64,000 nucleotides of DNA from Vanessa cardui (Eukaryota > Arthropoda > Insecta > Lepidoptera > Nymphalidae). A program made the translations under genes and the position numbers. The stretch is from assembly GCF_905220365.1 (NCBI RefSeq), contig NC_061133.1, positions 13,320,171 to 13,384,170 on the forward strand, written 5' to 3'. A model generated the notes under the pieces. That model was not told the DNA's origin. It ran no database searches and was given only the letters and a program-made list of their open reading frames with translations. Position 1 is the first letter of the stretch. Every line of letters begins with the position of its first letter. This document shows positions 12,230 through 23,135 of the stretch, piece after piece.

Positions 12230-13389
12230 ATTTTAACATAGTAAGGTTTGGTAGTGTATTATCTTACCTTCGTCTTGCGTGTCTAAGGTGAGATCGAGCT
12301 CAAAATAGTCCCCTCTTCCGGCGCCAGAAATACATTTGTCGCCCGCCGCAAACTCGACACGGAGTGACAAAATGATGAAAAGTCGAACAGTGAAATCATT
12401 CATAGGCACCTTACTAAAAATATTTATACGTATATTCTCCTTGGTCAAAGTATTAATAAAAATTTGTTAACTACGTAATCGTAATTATTATTCATCAATT
12501 AAATTAATTAGGACTGTTCTATATATATATGATTAACTAAATCTGACCTAACATTATAAATTCTATAGTAACTCTTTCTGTAACGCTTTTAAATTTTGAT
12601 GAAATTTTCTATTAGGCAATCTTGTACGTCAAGGACGGACATATGTTATATTTTCAGCATTAATTAGATAATTTTGGGTTCCGAACCCGTGGGTTCAGCT
12701 AGAAGATTATATGTTTATGTGTGAGTATATGGTATACGATGACTGAATGATTTGTTGTATGTGTGCCTTCATTGGCAAATATACGATAATGGAAATGAAT
12801 GCGTTTATAAATAATATTCATAGCTTATATTTTATCTCGTGATTGTGCGATAATATTGTTTGATTGTACTCACTTGTAATTTTAGATTATTTTTTTCTGC
12901 ATTTCTATTTTGCAGTGTATTTAAATACACATGTAAGTATAGTGCTATAGTATAGTAGCTATTAGATAACTGGGTAGGTTTATTATATTGGAATTGAGCA
13001 TCAATATATTGTATTCTCTATCGGGTTAAATTGTATTTAAACCTTTGTGTCTTAGTTCGTTAAACGGGGTCTATAGTATAATAATATTTAATATTTATCG
13101 CAGTATCAATACTAAATACATACAAATATGTGAAAATAAGAACAAACATATCCTGTCGATAATTCAAATGACTAACTTTTATTGTAACGTTTGTAGATTA
13201 ACTGCCGTTTTACGTAATGCATATCTGATATTTCTTTTCCCCCTTTTATTTATGTTATTACTATCAAAAAATTTATTGTCAAAGTATACATATAATACGT
13301 CAAATGACACATTATCTGTGTGTTATATGTGGCGATACAAATTTCAACAGATTGTCGATATGAGTCAGTTATATAGGAATACAATTTGG

Positions 13390-13492
13390 CGAGCGGTTAC
13401 ACAGCCGGGGATTGAACTCTGTCTATTTCCGTGGCTGGCACTTCGCCAGCGTTGGCCCTGCACTGTTTGACCCTATTCAACGCTAGATGGCC
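13390..13492 (-). repeat. Possible tRNA-like SINE head, minus orientation
   Basis: On the minus strand an AGTTCAATCCCCGGC box-B-like sequence follows a GGCCATCTAGCGTTG stretch, in the order expected of a tRNA-derived promoter but with wide spacing. A similar pair (AGGTTCGATCCCGAC with GCCTAGCGTTG) lies at 31650-31705. Both may be the same decayed family. Weak call. Confidence 0.3.
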
Positions 13493-13731
13493 ACAGAGAT
13501 TACATTGATCTTTGATATTATGATACGCAAAATTAATATTTATAAAGTATAACAATCACATGACTAACATTTTCATTTATGAAAAAATAAACTAGGATAT
13601 GTTTGGTTTCATTGCGACTCACTCATTATTCCAATCATATTGATCGATAATAATTAATTAATTTTATAACATTAAATGCTTAAATATATGCAAATATGAA
13701 CTAAAACTAGTTACTGTATAAATCTTGACCG

Positions 13732-13852
13732 CGTGGAATGGTGGCAAGAATGCTAGCAGCATTTCCCCGTTGAATCGCAATTCCGATCCTCTGGGCAAAA
13801 AACAAAACAGCCCTCCTGTCACCAGTGGAGGCAATGAGGCGAAGTGTTATAC
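13732..13852 (-). pseudogene. Short coding relic of a mobile-element protein
   Basis: The minus strand reads about 40 codons without a stop, including the stretches AVLFFAQRIGIAIQRGNAAS and ILATIPRG. I recall near-identical peptides ending many lepidopteran repeat-derived reading frames, but I cannot name the parent element. The complementary strand runs from GACCGCGTGGAATGGTGGCA to ATGAGGCGAA. There is no start codon and no continuation on either side, so this is a fragment. Confidence 0.4.
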
Positions 13853-14199
13853 TTTTGATGAAGCTTTTTAATTAATAATAATTTTTAATGACTTAATTAA
13901 CTTTTTTTATTGATTAACTGTTCACAATAAATAAATCTCTATGACTAACTGCTTCCACTAATAAGAGATCCTTGACATAGTTATATTTTATGAGAATTCA
14001 ATTAAGGAAGAAACAGTTGTGACATATTTATCTTATACGTTGAAACTTGTGTATAAATTTTATGTAAATACAAATATAACTTCAAAAGCTGACACATCAA
14101 AGTCACTTTATAGAACTGTTCTTCTAATATCGAGTTATACACATCCGAAAATTGTCAACTGGCAATATTTAATTATTGGATTATGAACTTAGATATGGT

Positions 14200-14476
14200 T
14201 TCATAAATTGAAATCGTTTGTAAAAAATACATTGGTAAAGAAGGCATATTATTCAGTACAAGATTATGCAGACGATAAAAAAACGTGGAATTAATACTTG
14301 TAGACTTCCAGGCAGGATAAACTACATATATATATAATTGTAATTAACTAACATGTCTATATTTTTAAATGGTTTAAACTACTGAGTTTCTCGCCGGCTC
14401 TTCTCTGTAGAACCAACTTTCCGAACCAGTGGTAGCTTCACTTAAAATAGTTGTTAAATGACGATTCAAAAGTGAA
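14200..14476 (+). repeat. Family D repeat just upstream of integrin exon 14524
   Basis: It matches the 19215 and 50341 copies from AAATCGTTTGTAAAAAATAC through GACTTCCAGGCAGGATAAAC, GAGTTTCTCGCCGGCTCTTC and GGTAGCTTCACTTAAAATAG to AAATGACGATTCAAAAGTG. The terminal AATAAAGTTTATTTTGA part is missing. The last recognisable base lies about 47 bp before the exon, so the repeat borders but does not include the polypyrimidine tract and acceptor. Confidence 0.8.
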
Positions 14477-14523
14477 TATATTATATTTTAATTTTGTAAT
14501 CTTAATTATTTCTATCCTTCCAG

Positions 14524-14684
14524 GATCTTGGTGGGAGCACCAGAAGATGAGCCGTACCAAGTAAGCGGCGTCCGTCGTCCAGGAGCGGTGTACCGCTGTC
14601 AGCCCGGACATCGTGGCTACCCGCCGGAAGACGGCACCAACCCGCTCCAGTTATGTTCACTCATGGAATTTGACAAGAATCGAA
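14524..14684 (+). CDS. Integrin alpha subunit, internal exon: FG-GAP blade 1
   Basis: This exon encodes part of an integrin alpha chain, the cell-surface receptor subunit that pairs with beta integrin and binds extracellular matrix ligands. After one base completing a split codon, it reads ILVGAPEDEPYQVSGVRRPG, then AVYRCQPGHRGY and ends QLCSLMEFDKNR. The LVGAP motif is the blade-1 FG-GAP strand. The GAVYRC segment and the following LC pair are the conserved blade-1 cysteines. The exon is 161 bp, flanked by CCTTCCAG and GTAAGT, with phase 2 before and phase 1 after. Its one trailing base joins the next exon to give an Asn codon. GC content is far above the surrounding intron. The subfamily is probably alpha-PS2 or alpha-PS3. 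The ligand class cannot be read from this part. Confidence 0.93.
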
Positions 14685-16867
14685 GTAAGTAACAGTAGAA
14701 CTAAACAAGGATTACCATATGCGAATATGATTACTTTAGTATAAGAACCTAATACTATTTATCTTTTTAAGTCATATTTCGGTGACCAATCAGAAAAATA
14801 GCAATAAATAAGTCAAATTTTGGACGTTACTTTAGGGAGTTAAAATCTGAATATTAAAAACATAATCCACCACGTTATGTATATAAGATAAATGTAATAA
14901 AATGGAATATAAGATATACCAAATAAAGTAGTAAGGGATCTTGTTTCTGAAACTATGAAGCATAAAGACTGTAGGGTATGAAGAAAAATGTAAATGAAAA
15001 TTTTAAGACTGAATTTGTGAAAGACAGAATGATACGGAACCATTACCGTGGAAGTCTAACGCACACTACCATTTAAAAGTATCAGAATATATATCTTGTT
15101 CAAAAGTGCGCGTAATAAATTTAATTCAGTCTCGACTAAACATTTAAATAGAAATCGTGTCAAAATCATAAATATTATTGCTTTTTAAATACACACTTAT
15201 AATAATTTATATACCATTATTAAGCTGTATTAAACATACAACGTACGTCTAAGCCTTATAAACACAACCTCAATACCAAAGCATATTGACACAACAATAA
15301 AACATTCCTAACAACAAGAAAAACACGATTCCACATTTGTTAAAAAGTTACGATGTAACGTGTGTGTTGTCTATTATTTGGCGTGCAGCCCGGCAGTCCC
15401 GTACTCCCGCGCAACGTGACAGCGCTGCGCACGCGCAACTGATTTATACCACTGTTACAGCGCCACCGCTTTGTTCCCAGACGGATGCTGTATATAATAT
15501 GTCAGGGAATAATACACAGCGAAATGTTTGGTTTTTATTACATTTTATTAAGGAGAAATCTCGGTTACTTTCAGTCTAATAAATGGGTGTGCCAAATAAG
15601 GCTGCTTACCTAATCGTTGAATCTTGGTATTAAATAAGGTCCGCCATTGTAATGAAAAAGGTAATACGACAACAATGAGTAAATATTACAGATGAATACG
15701 TGTTCAGTATTTTTATACAATTATTTGTTAAATATATCCATTATTTAGTCAAATATTCTGAAATTTCTTGTTCATACTGGTGGGAAAAAATACCAATTGT
15801 TGAACTGGATCCGAATTAGCTTAGTAGATAATTTTTGGAATTCATAACATAGACTTACATTCAATTCGTGAACCGATCTCTTGCTAAACTAGGTGGTCAC
15901 TAAAAAACTGAGAAAATTTGCCACCGTCGAAGTAAAGTTGCGTTTTAGAATATGATTTGAACCTTTTTAACAGTAAGGCAGTTGAAATTAGACATTATGA
16001 AATGCAACTGTCTGCTGTTTGATGTTTGATTCTCCATTGGTAATAATGAGGGCTGCATTTAAGGGAGCTTTAAACCAGGGCCCTTCAATTTTGGCGCTAC
16101 ATTGCCATAATCTTTCAAATTGGGTCCTGATAATTCACCATTCAAATTTATGATTACATTAATTTTTTTTATCAATGCTGATTCTATAATAGTTTAGGAA
16201 CACATCTGTTATTTGTTTTTGAATGTTATCCTCAAAGAAACTTGAATATAAAATTAGTACAAGCATTTTGGTTGACCGGTTGAATTTGGTTACCCAATCG
16301 CATAAGTGATTACCATAAATATCAGACGTTAAGATTCCGTTGGCGAATGAGCTCGTGGTTAAACAATGAGATTAATATTTCAAGAACGGTTTTTATGAGT
16401 TCCCTGCGTCATATATTGCTTAAGAGTTTTATTTATTTGCATTTATTATGACTTGAGTTTTTAACGCTCGTATTTCGATGAGAAATAATTGTATCGTCGT
16501 AGTCAGAATTACGAGAATGCTTTGCTGAACTTTTATAGCAGATTGCTGAGTGATCAATTCTTCGTAACTGTTTCCTTGAATGTTTCGATATTTTTTTTTA
16601 ACTATATTTTTCATTTTAATACTTCCTATTTCTTGTTTTATTGAAGAATAGGATTAAATTATTTTTTTTCGTTATCAATTTAAACTTAGTTTTAATAGTT
16701 TTCAAAATATTAACTATTATAAATATCTTGATTTTCGACATTGATGACCAACATTGTATCCTCTAGTAGAATAGCGGTGACAATTATTATTGGCACAACG
16801 AAAACACGATTCAATTATTAACCAATTACATAAATTAGTAATTCATATAATTTTATGACGTAGGGAT

Positions 16868-16984
16868 GTTTACTATGTTGGCTTGGGTCTGGGTGTTTGT
16901 GCCGTCTTTACTTTTAATTTTCTATAACACAAGTGCTTCAGCTATTCACTTAGGATCAGAGTAATGTATGTGTATGTGATGTTG
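16868..16984 (+). mobile_element. Family C SINE, body only
   Basis: The tRNA-like head is missing. The body begins near ACTATGTTGGCTTGGGTCTG and continues with CATAACACAAGTGCTTCAGC-like sequence and GGATCAGAGTAATGTATG. This fits a 5'-truncated insertion. Confidence 0.75.
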
Positions 16985-17504
16985 ACCCTAAAATTTTTAA
17001 CAGTGGTTAATAATTATCGAATTTCGAACGAACGCTAGCTCATATTAAATAAACATAATAAATAATCCTCAAAAACGTTTATAATAAAGAAAGCATAACA
17101 AGAATCATCTTATACACACAAATAGGAGATTTATCCGCTAGATAACACGGTGTGTAAACTGTTAATGGGATAATATAATTCGTGTATAATTAGCGTGTAT
17201 CGTGGATTAGTGGGTCATGTAGGAGTGGGCGGCGCGTGGGTGCGCGGGCGCAAAAACCTGCACTGGCTTTATTTGCTACCGATTACGCAATTAGTTTTAT
17301 GCTTTTGTTGCTGGTATTTTTATTGGTAAACTTGTAAGCGTTGTGGGTGAGGTAGAAGTACTTACAGTTTGTACTATTTATGTATATATAGATGTATATA
17401 TGGAACGGGACGGCTTATATTATAGAACAAACTACACTTACTTCTGTTATTTTATGAATGAACTTCCTTATTATAATGTTGTCTTAAATTTTCGCGATTA
17501 CACA

Positions 17505-17647
17505 TTGAAATAAAACTAGCTATAACGGATTAGAGACTAGACTCAGTCTACCCGTGACCACGAACGCTGTAAAGTGCTCGAAACGTCGGGATGTTAAAAA
17601 TAATTAATATACGCGATTCAAATCCCTTATAGCTAGTTTTATTTCAA
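17505..17647. mobile_element. Hairpin (MITE-like) element with 27-bp terminal inverted repeats
   Basis: The arms at 17505-17531 and 17621-17647 (starting TTGAAATAAAACTAGCTATA) are inverted copies with one mismatch, C in the left arm against G in the right. The interior holds AGACTCAGTCTACCCGTGAC and GCTCGAAACGTCGGGATG, which I recall from lepidopteran non-autonomous repeats. It is too short to code. The sequence AACTTCCTTAT occurs at 17461-17471 and 17646-17656. This may be a target duplication, or a chance match that overlaps the right arm. Confidence 0.65.
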
Positions 17648-19065
17648 CTTCCTTATCGAATGGAACTACTAATCTATTTTGATAAAAATAAGTTTATATT
17701 AGAATATTTTACGCTTCAACCCTAAAAATACTGGCTGTATATCTACTAATCTCGCCTAGTCATAATTAATTGTTAGTGATTGTTATATTGCGTGCATTGG
17801 CACCGCACCAAATAGGCATGTATGAAATATTATTATATGTTCATAATATTAATAAATGTTTCGAATTATTTGATTAAAGGGTAAGTGATGTAAGAAAACA
17901 AAACGAAAACTTGAATGTATGCCACAATCAAGTTTTCAAATTTAAGGATCTTATATATTATTATGAACAATCATTATGTGCAAAAGTGTGGACGTAGCTT
18001 TATTGATGATATAACTGACTATTTTATATTTTTACACATGTTACTATGGAATGATTCAGTGGGTTTTGCGTGTTAATTTGGAATAATTCGCTAGTCAATC
18101 CTAACTGACGGACAAGTATTGTCTTTATAGTTGTTTAACTGATTAAATGAGTCAGTACTTTATACATAACGTAGATATAATATTATGCCTGGTCAAGCGG
18201 AACTCATTTCTAACCTTCTGTAGTTTTTAATGTTTTAAAAGATAAGAGAAAGTCGGTGCAATGCTTACAGAAGTCAGCGCCGATCACCACAATGGTGGTT
18301 GTGAAATGCAGCCGACTTTGATAAGATACGAATTAGTGATGTGACATTAAGGAATCGCGTATATCGATTGAATATTGTTTACTTTATACCGTTAAAATGG
18401 TCGATGATTTGATATTAATATAAATAAATAATTATTTTACGTCCTTTAATTTCACTGTTAACAATTTAAATAAATAGTTGGGCTTTGCGATATATATCAA
18501 CCGCTCTTAAAATTATAATGAGCAGCAAAAAGAAATACTTATTATTGTTATATTTCAGTTAGTTAGTGTAACTAAAGGTTTACGGGAAAAACATATTAGT
18601 AATATTAGTGATCTAAGGAACGGTTTCTAGTCGTTTTATCAATTTTACATACTAAAATAATATGTGATAAATAAAAATATAATGAATTATAGGATATTTT
18701 TATCGATAAACTCGTCCCCACACTAGATATTTGCATATTCGTCTTGCGTTATCTGTATTGAGCGGTTATCTCTACTATGAAGTTATACAATGGAGCCGCT
18801 TCCGAGGTGAAGAGAGTGCACTTATGATCTGTATTCCTCGTGACGTCTTGTGCAGGAATGTAATATATTAGTTATTACGTACTCGCTGCCGCTACGTGCC
18901 TCGACTGGCCACGAACTTCGCGTATTCAGGCTTATAGATTTTTGTTTTCATTATAACGGCACATTATAATAGACTAGTGACTCGTCCCGGTTTCACATGA
19001 GAAGATTAGGAAAGAAAATGATATCATATAATTTATTTATGTTTAAAATTGGTTCCGAAGATTAC

Positions 19066-19207
19066 CTGCTACATACAGAACAAACTAATTTGATTATTAT
19101 AATATAATATAATATAATAATACAATAAAGTAATCAAATTAGTTTGTTTTGTATGTAGCAGCTTATCTTCGTAGTATTAATATAGTATATCATACTATAT
19201 TAATACT
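19066..19207. repeat. Two adjacent palindromes
   Basis: The outer palindrome has 31-bp arms at 19066-19096 and 19131-19161 (starting CTGCTACATACAGAACAAAC) with one mismatch, around a TATAAT-rich 34-bp loop. The second has perfect 16-bp arms at 19173-19188 and 19192-19207 (AGTATTAATATAGTAT) with a 3-base loop. A family D repeat begins a few bases downstream. These may be compact foldback elements; no coding capacity. Confidence 0.8.
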
Positions 19208-19214
19208 TTTGCTC

Positions 19215-19565
19215 ATCCGCAGACATTTTTAACTTTGCCGTTTCGCAAATTCAAATCGTTTATAAAAAATACATTGGTAAAAAAGGCATTTTATTTGATA
19301 CAAGATTTTGTAGATGATAAAAAAAGCCTGGAATTAATACCTTTGGACTTCCAGGCAGCATACATTACATACATATATAATTGTATTTAACTAATATGAT
19401 TGTATTTTTTAAGCTTTGAAAAAGAGTAGCTACTGATTTTCTTGCCGGTCCTTCTCGGTAGAATTTACTTTTCGAACCGGTGGTAGCTTCACTTAATTGT
19501 TAAATGACGATTTAAAAGTGCTTGTAAAAGCCCACTTGAATAAAGTTTATTTTGATTTTGACATG
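19215..19565 (+). repeat. Family D repeat, longest reference copy
   Basis: It starts CCGCAGACATTTTTAACTTT, as does the 50341 copy, which suggests a real 5' boundary. It continues with ATACAAGATTTTGTAGATGA, GACTTCCAGGCAGCATAC, TTTCTTGCCGGTCCTTCTC and GAACCGGTGGTAGCTTCACT. It ends CCCACTTGAATAAAGTTTAT followed by TTTGATTTTGAC. About 350 bp, with no long open frame. The tail of TTTTGA units points to non-LTR-type retrotransposition. Confidence 0.85.
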
Positions 19566-19599
19566 ATATTCGTCATGTGAGGACAAATTATAACAAACT

Positions 19600-19795
19600 A
19601 GTTGCTGTCGGCAACTTCACTCGCGTTTTATGGGTTGATTATCTTGTGTTAGGCAAAAAAGTATGACCTACCTTGGAGTTCAATGTTGCTTCATAGCAAA
19701 TTTCGTCAAATTAGATCCATTGGTTTGACAGTGAAAGAGTGACACACAGACAGAAGGAGTTATTTTGCACATTTCTAGTATTAGTATAGATTTAA
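19600..19795 (+). repeat. Family E2 repeat (non-LTR-like tail)
   Basis: Ordered landmarks: CTTCACTCGCGTTTTATGGG, GTGTTAGGCAAAAAAGTATG, CAAATTTCGTCAAATTAGAT, GTGAAAGAGTGACACACAGA and CTAGTATTAGTATAGATT. Similar tails are very common in insect genomes and probably derive from an RTE-like retrotransposon. That assignment is from memory. Confidence 0.6.
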
Positions 19796-20115
19796 CAGAT
19801 GAAAATTGGCATTGCTTGTTCGAGATAAAATCGAAGAGAAAATTAGCGTTCCAGACTAGGATATGAAACTATTTTATTTTACGGTATATAAGAAGTGTTT
19901 AAAGTTAATAGTGTTTATTATTGTTTTACAGGCAGATAGCCTCCACAGATCATCAAAATTCAAACACGTCGCTCGTAGACCAACAGATGTTTAGATAGTG
20001 CACGAATTTTCACTGCGTGTGATCGCAGCGTGTGAATGCGGATGAAGAGTGCAAATCAATAACATAACCTATAAAATTATTATAACTTTAATGTTAGTAG
20101 TGTCACTGAAATCAT

Positions 20116-20288
20116 GACGACCTCCGTGGTCGAGTAGCGTGTCCCGGGTTCGATTCCCGGCTGAGTCAATTTAGAAAAAGTGCATTACTTTTCTATGTTG
20201 TCTTGGGTCTGCGTGTTTGTGCCACTGTCGTTACAACTGATTTTCCATAACGCAAGTGCTTTAGCTACTTTCATTAGGATGTTGTCCA
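20116..20288 (+). mobile_element. Family C tRNA-derived SINE with head deletion
   Basis: It begins GACGACCTCCGTGGTCGAGT and reaches the box-B segment CCCGGGTTCGATTCCCGGCT after losing the about 30-bp spacer present at 12016. The body (TTCTATGTTGTCTTGGGTCT onward) is intact to TTTCATTAGGATGTTGTCC. Confidence 0.8.
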
Positions 20289-20469
20289 ATATTTAAAAAA
20301 ATATATAAAGTAAAAATAATAAATTTGAGAATACTGCATTAGTAAAGCTTTAAAAGAGGCCTTCAAATATTAATCACATGTTTAAATTTAACTTCTAAAG
20401 AGTAAAGCAACAGTCAATAATCTACTTTGTGTATATTTTTTGGGTTTTTACTGATTATCCTATCGCTAA

Positions 20470-20592
20470 GCAGGATTTGGTATAGTTATGTTCTGATACG
20501 AAGGGTGAAGGTTTTGAGGGTGAGTCAGAACCAGTATAATTACAGGTACAAGCGATATGTCAGTTAACAACATTGGTGACGCTTTGGCAATA
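20470..20592 (+). repeat. Decayed family B fragment
   Basis: Only GGGTGAGTCAGAACCAGTAT, AATTACAGGTACAAGCGATA and ACATTGGTGACGC are recognisable in family order. It is an old or recombined piece. Confidence 0.4.
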
Positions 20593-21434
20593 TAAATTAC
20601 AATCTAGGTACTCATACATTTGCCATTCTACCTAACAATATAAATATATACATTCAGTTATATATAATAATAATAGCTAAATATACATTGAATGCTTTCA
20701 AGCGAATTCTATATAATATATACTGTCATTGAACTGATAAAGAGCTGGGATTTTCTTATACTGGAAAAATTAACTAAATTACTAATTTTAGCATCTACAC
20801 GAGCATGCGAGCGCAAACCGATTTGCGCAAGCAAACGCAGAGTTTACGTGAACGCTCGCGTTGCCGGAATTTTATACGTTAGAAAGTCCTACGCTGTAGC
20901 GATCGAAATACAAGTTAGCAATGAATTGAATTAGTAAAGCAGTTATTAAAATCAATTACGTGGGATTGATATTTGGCCCGTGGGTGCTGACGTGGGCAGC
21001 TTCGATTGCCCGCTTGTATTGTCATTCACAATGTTTTTAAAAACATTCTAGATCGTTCATATAAAGTGAGACGAAGTAATCAAAATGGTAGAAAATCTTT
21101 TATTTATATTATGGTTACAACACGTTTTGTGTACATGTTGGTTGAAGTTACGAGCTCACTTTGAGCCCGGGTAAGCACCAATGAGCTTTCGTGTGCTCAA
21201 TTTGTGTTTATAAACCATTTGACGTTGACTATAAACAATACATTTAGGGACCGTAATTATGCTTAAATAGGTAATGCAAAAAAGTTTTTATATAAAAATT
21301 GCCTGTATTCAAGGACGCTAATAGTGGTTCGAAATTTAAATTCTATCAATATAGAAAGAAAGAGAAAGAGCTATCAAGAATTTAACAGTCTATATTGTCA
21401 AATGTATTTACATAAAGTAAAAGTAAAGTAAAGT

Positions 21435-21537
21435 AACGCCTATACATTTCCCACTGCTGAAATAAGGCCACCTCTTCCATTAAGGAGAAGGTTTGGAACA
21501 TATTCCACCACGATGTTCCAATGAGGGTTGGTGGAAG
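21435..21537 (-). mobile_element. Family A SINE 3' fragment, minus orientation
   Basis: CTATACATTTCCCACTGCTG, CCATTAAGGAGAAGG and CCACGATGTTCCAATGAGGG follow the family A order read from the tail. It ends abruptly at GGTTGGTGGA. A short plus-oriented head-proximal piece (GAGCCCGGGTAAGCACCAAT, then TGTGCTCAATTTGTGTTTAT) lies at 21163-21213 and may be a separate fragment. Confidence 0.7.
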
Positions 21538-21956
21538 TATTTAAATTCTATGTATTTACATAGTAAACTATTTGTGTACATATTCGGCTATAATTTATAT
21601 GATAAATAAATCTCACTTTCAATGTAAACAATTTAATATGTAATTGCTGTTTGATATCACGTCTTAAACGCAAATAGGTCTTTAGGTCAACAGTCCTATT
21701 CTGTAAGAACTCACGTGAAATGTCGAAAAGCGACTCAAAGTGACAGGTCAGGACATCAGAATACGATGCGTGTATCATTTTTATTTAATCTAAAAAGGGA
21801 TTTTTTAAACGGGAACATGTCGCCCTCGTCAACCAGATTCATTATGATGATACAAAATTATAAACTTAAAACTATCTTAATTAATCTCAAGTCTTTGCGT
21901 ACCTACTTAATTTGGATAATTTCTGTGAGATTAGACATTGGATATTACATATTATT

Positions 21957-22208
21957 TTACTTGGTGGTAGGGCTTTGTGCAAGCCCGTCTGGGTAGGTAT
22001 CACCTACTCATCAATTATTCTACCGCCAAATAGCAGTACTCAGTATTGTTGTGTTCCGGTTTGAAAGGTAAGTGAGCCAGTGTAAATACAGGCACAAGGG
22101 ACATAACATCTTAGTTCAGGAATAGTTAATATTTCTTACAGCGTCATTGTCTATGGGTGATGGTGACCACTTACCATCAGGTGGCCCATATGCTCCAAAC
22201 TATGCAAT
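21957..22208 (+). mobile_element. Family B SINE-like repeat, nearly full length
   Basis: It runs from TTTACTTGGTGGTAGGGCTT to GTGGCCCATATGCTC. CCGGTTTGAAAGGTAAGTGA and CAGGCACAAGGGACATAACA are well kept. A segment of about 30 bp after ATCTTAGTTC is deleted relative to 11661. Confidence 0.85.
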
Positions 22209-22469
22209 AGAAAAAGAAAAATCATTTAGATTGATATTGCATTAATTAACAAACTAAATCTAAATCAAGTCTAGTTCTAATTCGTTCTGAGCACATTTCA
22301 TCAATACGTGCAAGAAATCATCAGGTACATTATAAATTGTGCATATTGAAGATGCTGTGTATCATTTATATGTGCCATGTTTTATAGAATACAGTTATAC
22401 AGAGCCTGCTCAAAGCTCTTACAGCCCCGTGCCAGTTAAGGACTATTTTTATAACGTCTTGTTTCTAAG

Positions 22470-22656
22470 TGTTGCCCTTGGTTTCGCTCGCATTTTAGGC
22501 GTTGTTCCTGAGACATAAAAAATTGCCTATTTCCTTCACTAGAGCTTGGCTTGCTTCATACAAAATGTCATTAATATGTCTAGTGGTTTAGCTGTTAAAG
22601 TGCGACTGACGGATAGACTGAGTTACTTTCGTATTTATAATATTAGTATAGGTACC
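22470..22656 (+). repeat. Family E2 repeat
   Basis: GGTTTCGCTCGCATTTTAGG, AGTGGTTTAGCTGTTAAAGT, GAGTTACTTTCGTATTTATA and ATATTAGTATAGG follow the E2 order. The centre is diverged. Confidence 0.55.
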
Positions 22657-22969
22657 TTCATTATTCAGCCCAGTCGATTTTGTGCTTACGGAATAGTTCC
22701 ACAGCTTACGATTTATTTTAAGTGAAAGATGATGGCATTGGGTCATCCTTGACACCATTGAGCATGTATCATAATTCCATAGAATTTAACCGTTTAATTT
22801 AAATATAGAATTACCTCATTTGTGGGATTTATTTTTTCCTATATTACTAATATTTAAACTGTAAAATGGGTAATTTACAGGGTGTTGTTGTTGTTGTATA
22901 CTGTATACCAATAGACCTTTGCCTATTTATAAATTTAATTTTTTATTAAAAACTTAAATAGATAAATCT

Positions 22970-23135
22970 TATTACACAATACGAGATTATACAGACTATA
23001 AAAAGCGTGATACAGGATATATAAAATTTTTTAAGTTGTCTGATTAATTTTATTGCCCTGCTTTGTGTAACTACAGAGTTTCTGGCCGGTTCTTGTCAGT
23101 AAAATTTACGCTTCTAACTAGTTGTAGCATTTATT
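22970..23135 (+). repeat. Family D repeat, diverged
   Basis: ATTACACAATACGAGATTAT, AGACTATAAAAAGCGTGATA, CAGAGTTTCTGGCCGGTTCT and GTTGTAGCATTTATTTAA match family D positions. The tail is lost. Confidence 0.5.

Larger units (their letters stand above)
5..14523 (+). other. Intron upstream of the first clear integrin exon, repeat-rich
   Basis: About 14.5 kb of AT-rich intron, if the donor at base 5 is real. It ends in a pyrimidine-rich acceptor (TCTATCCTTCCAG). Recognised contents are listed separately: family D pieces near 476, 5000, 9080 and 14200; family A SINEs near 800, 4128, 6512 and 8509; family B near 7941, 11435 and 11661; family C at 12016; and a coding relic near 13732. I see no gene or assignable repeat in 5-470, 1090-4120, 4670-4990, 5180-6510, 7200-7930, 8180-8500, 9180-11430, 12240-13390 or 13860-14195. 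A locally GC-richer patch at 3003-3120 is unassigned. Confidence 0.6.

Noticed and set aside
13045..13470. 141-codon plus-strand open frame
   Set aside because: AT-rich, no recognisable domain, and its end crosses a probable repeat piece. Chance is the simpler explanation.
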